Below the pieces are notes generated by a model. That model did no database searches and was not told the DNA's origin. It saw nothing but the letters and a program-made list of their open reading frames with translations. This document shows positions 62,346-64,000 of a stretch of DNA of 64,000 nucleotides, in pieces. Within the stretch, counting starts at the first letter, position 1, and each line of letters begins with the position of its first letter. Source of the DNA: Tamarix chinensis. Its lineage: Eukaryota; Streptophyta; Magnoliopsida; Caryophyllales; Tamaricaceae. A program made the translations under genes and the position numbers. The DNA lies in contig CM060171.1 in the NCBI GenBank assembly GCA_030549775.1, positions 2,100,001 to 2,164,000 of the forward strand, read 5' to 3'.

Positions 62346-64000
62346 AGAGAGTGAGCTCCGAGTAGTAAAGCATAAAGAATATTCATTGCTAAGTAGTGGA
62401 TGTTCGATGATCCCTTAGCAATGTCAAGCCCTCTACTTAGAGGGGTGATTGGTCGCCTAGGGTGTGACTTAGTGGGAGACAGGGAGCCATTGGTGAATTT
62501 GTTGCCTTTAAATAGTCAATGATCATGATATTCCATTTTAAAAAATTGGTTTGGACCAATATTAAGAATGTTGTAAGTCATGATTATCTATACTAGCTCC
62601 ATCGCATAAGGGAGAGCTAGGGAAGGATAAATGTAATATCCCATCTTAAAATCATTCAAAATATATTTAAAATTATGTTGGTATAAAAGAAAATTGTGTT
62701 GGTTTTGAAAAGAGCATGAAATTTGGATAAAAATGTAATTTTTTGGTGTACTGATTCATTGATTTCATACACCAATTGATTGGTACAACTAGAGACTTAC
62801 ATTTTTTTTTTGGGATAGCCAACCCACTATTCGCTTGGATCAATTGTCTAGTTATGCTGTGATTTTATATTCTTTTTTATTTTAGATTCAATTATCTTTT
62901 CAATGCTTATGAAAACTTCTAATTAGAGCCTCAATATGCTAATAAGCATATTTTAGTGATTTGAGATTGTTTTAGCATTATTTAGATCACCCAATGTTTT
63001 TACTAGGCTAAATATTTTCAAAAAGTATTTTTGAAGTACTTTCTCATGTACTCTACCCCACCTTCATTTCCTCCTCTCCTCTAGCAACCATAGTTGTGAG
63101 CAGATCTCCCTACACCACCTAACCTACCTTACCTAATTTCACTCCATCTCCCTTCTCACACTTTGGTCCCCTACACTAAACCAAATTCAACTTTCTCTTT
63201 TTCCCATTTGATGTGTCGACTCCCCAAACCTTCCTTAAGCTTCATTCTAATTCATTTTAACCATGGATTTTATCATTTTATCTCTTTACTTCCTTTTCCT
63301 TGTTTTGTTTGCTAAGTGTTAGGCATTTCTTCATTTTCTTACCCTTTCTTTTTTTTTTGCAGGAAATCAGAGGAATTTTCCCCTTGATTCCCCTCCTTTT
63401 ATCATTTGTTTTCTCTCCTCTCTTCTTTTAATATCAGCCTCAACTCTCCTTTTTATCTCCTTATAGATGAAGAAATATTAAGGGGTAGAGAAAATTTGAG
63501 GGTCTTAGTTTTTCTCCTCTTTGTAACATTGTTTTTGAGAGAAGGTTGAGTTATTCTTTTCTTTTTTTTTAATTTTAGTTGATTTTTTAAAAGGAGTTTT
63601 TAATTGTTTTTTATTCTTTATTCTCTTAGAAAAATCAATAGCTTTGGTATATACCGTCAAGTTAGGGGTTTATTATCATGCTAGAATATTTTTTTCTCAA
63701 AGATAAGACACCATTATCATTAATATGACTAAGGATTTTGTGTTGTTAATTGTAGTCTCATATCTCAGGATGTGTGTTTGTGATGCATGTGTGTTATGTT
63801 TAATCTTTGATTCCGAGCATGTGGAATTTGTATACCTTTGGAGTTTGAAGCATGAGTTTTGAGTTTTTTGATATAAAGCATGGGTTGGTGAATTTAGCAT
63901 GATTATGACTTGTATTGATATTTTTACCACGAATCCATGCAATTTTAAGTGAGGAATGTGTCTTCTAATGTGCACTACAACATAGAAGGATGATAGAGTT
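62346..64000 (+). mobile_element. Left part of another non-coding family member, running off the window
   Basis: After about 290 bp of unassigned sequence, TGTAATATCCCATCTTAAAA at 62632 resembles the starts at 45122, 46121 and 52986. It is followed by AT-rich DNA and a pyrimidine-rich tract (63040-63440), the same layout as the other copies. The right end lies beyond 64000. No coding region is visible; a 92-codon frame on minus at 63697-63975 has no domain. Confidence 0.5.

Overview
This window reads as nuclear DNA of a flowering plant. It has intron-split genes of plant-specific families, AT-rich intergenic DNA, long microsatellites and several classes of plant transposon. The species cannot be fixed from the sequence. 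GTACGT splice donors occur in all three intron-containing host genes.

Layout. 1-20 kb: the end of a repeat element (to 901), a complete serine carboxypeptidase-like gene on the minus strand (4267-7627, 7 exons, 550 aa, SCPL40 type), intergenic DNA, a solo-LTR-like element with a perfect 5-bp target duplication (13324-14880) and a Tourist-type MITE (18556-18795). 20-25 kb: a single-exon BPS1-like gene on plus (20533-21459) and an AGL15/AGL18-type MADS-box gene on minus (22264-24886, 7 exons, 272 aa), tail to tail. 25-34 kb: intergenic DNA with hAT remnants. 34-36 kb: a two-exon glyoxalase-I-fold gene on plus (34335-36063, 196 aa). 36.6-42.5 kb: an L1-type LINE ORF1 remnant, a nearly intact hAT transposase gene with one nonsense codon, and a Ty1/copia fragment with LTR and primer-binding site. 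42.5-64 kb: a nest of retroelements. A decayed Ty3/gypsy element (LTRs 50270-51067 and 61550-62345) is split inside its gag zinc knuckle by about 5.2 kb of non-coding element. Related non-coding elements lie at 43.2-44.2, 45.1-46.1, 46.1-49.6 and 62.6-64.0 kb.

The four host genes (peptidase, BPS1-like protein, MADS transcription factor, glyoxalase-fold enzyme) have no evident joint function. Each has its own plausible promoter, as expected of plant nuclear genes. The most interesting points are two consecutive GC-AG introns in the MADS gene, and a multi-copy family of large non-coding elements with TGTAAYAC..GTTACA-type ends. These elements carry arrays built on a CCACCGG..AATAATAGTGG module. 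I found no bacterial-type system, CRISPR array, tRNA or rRNA.
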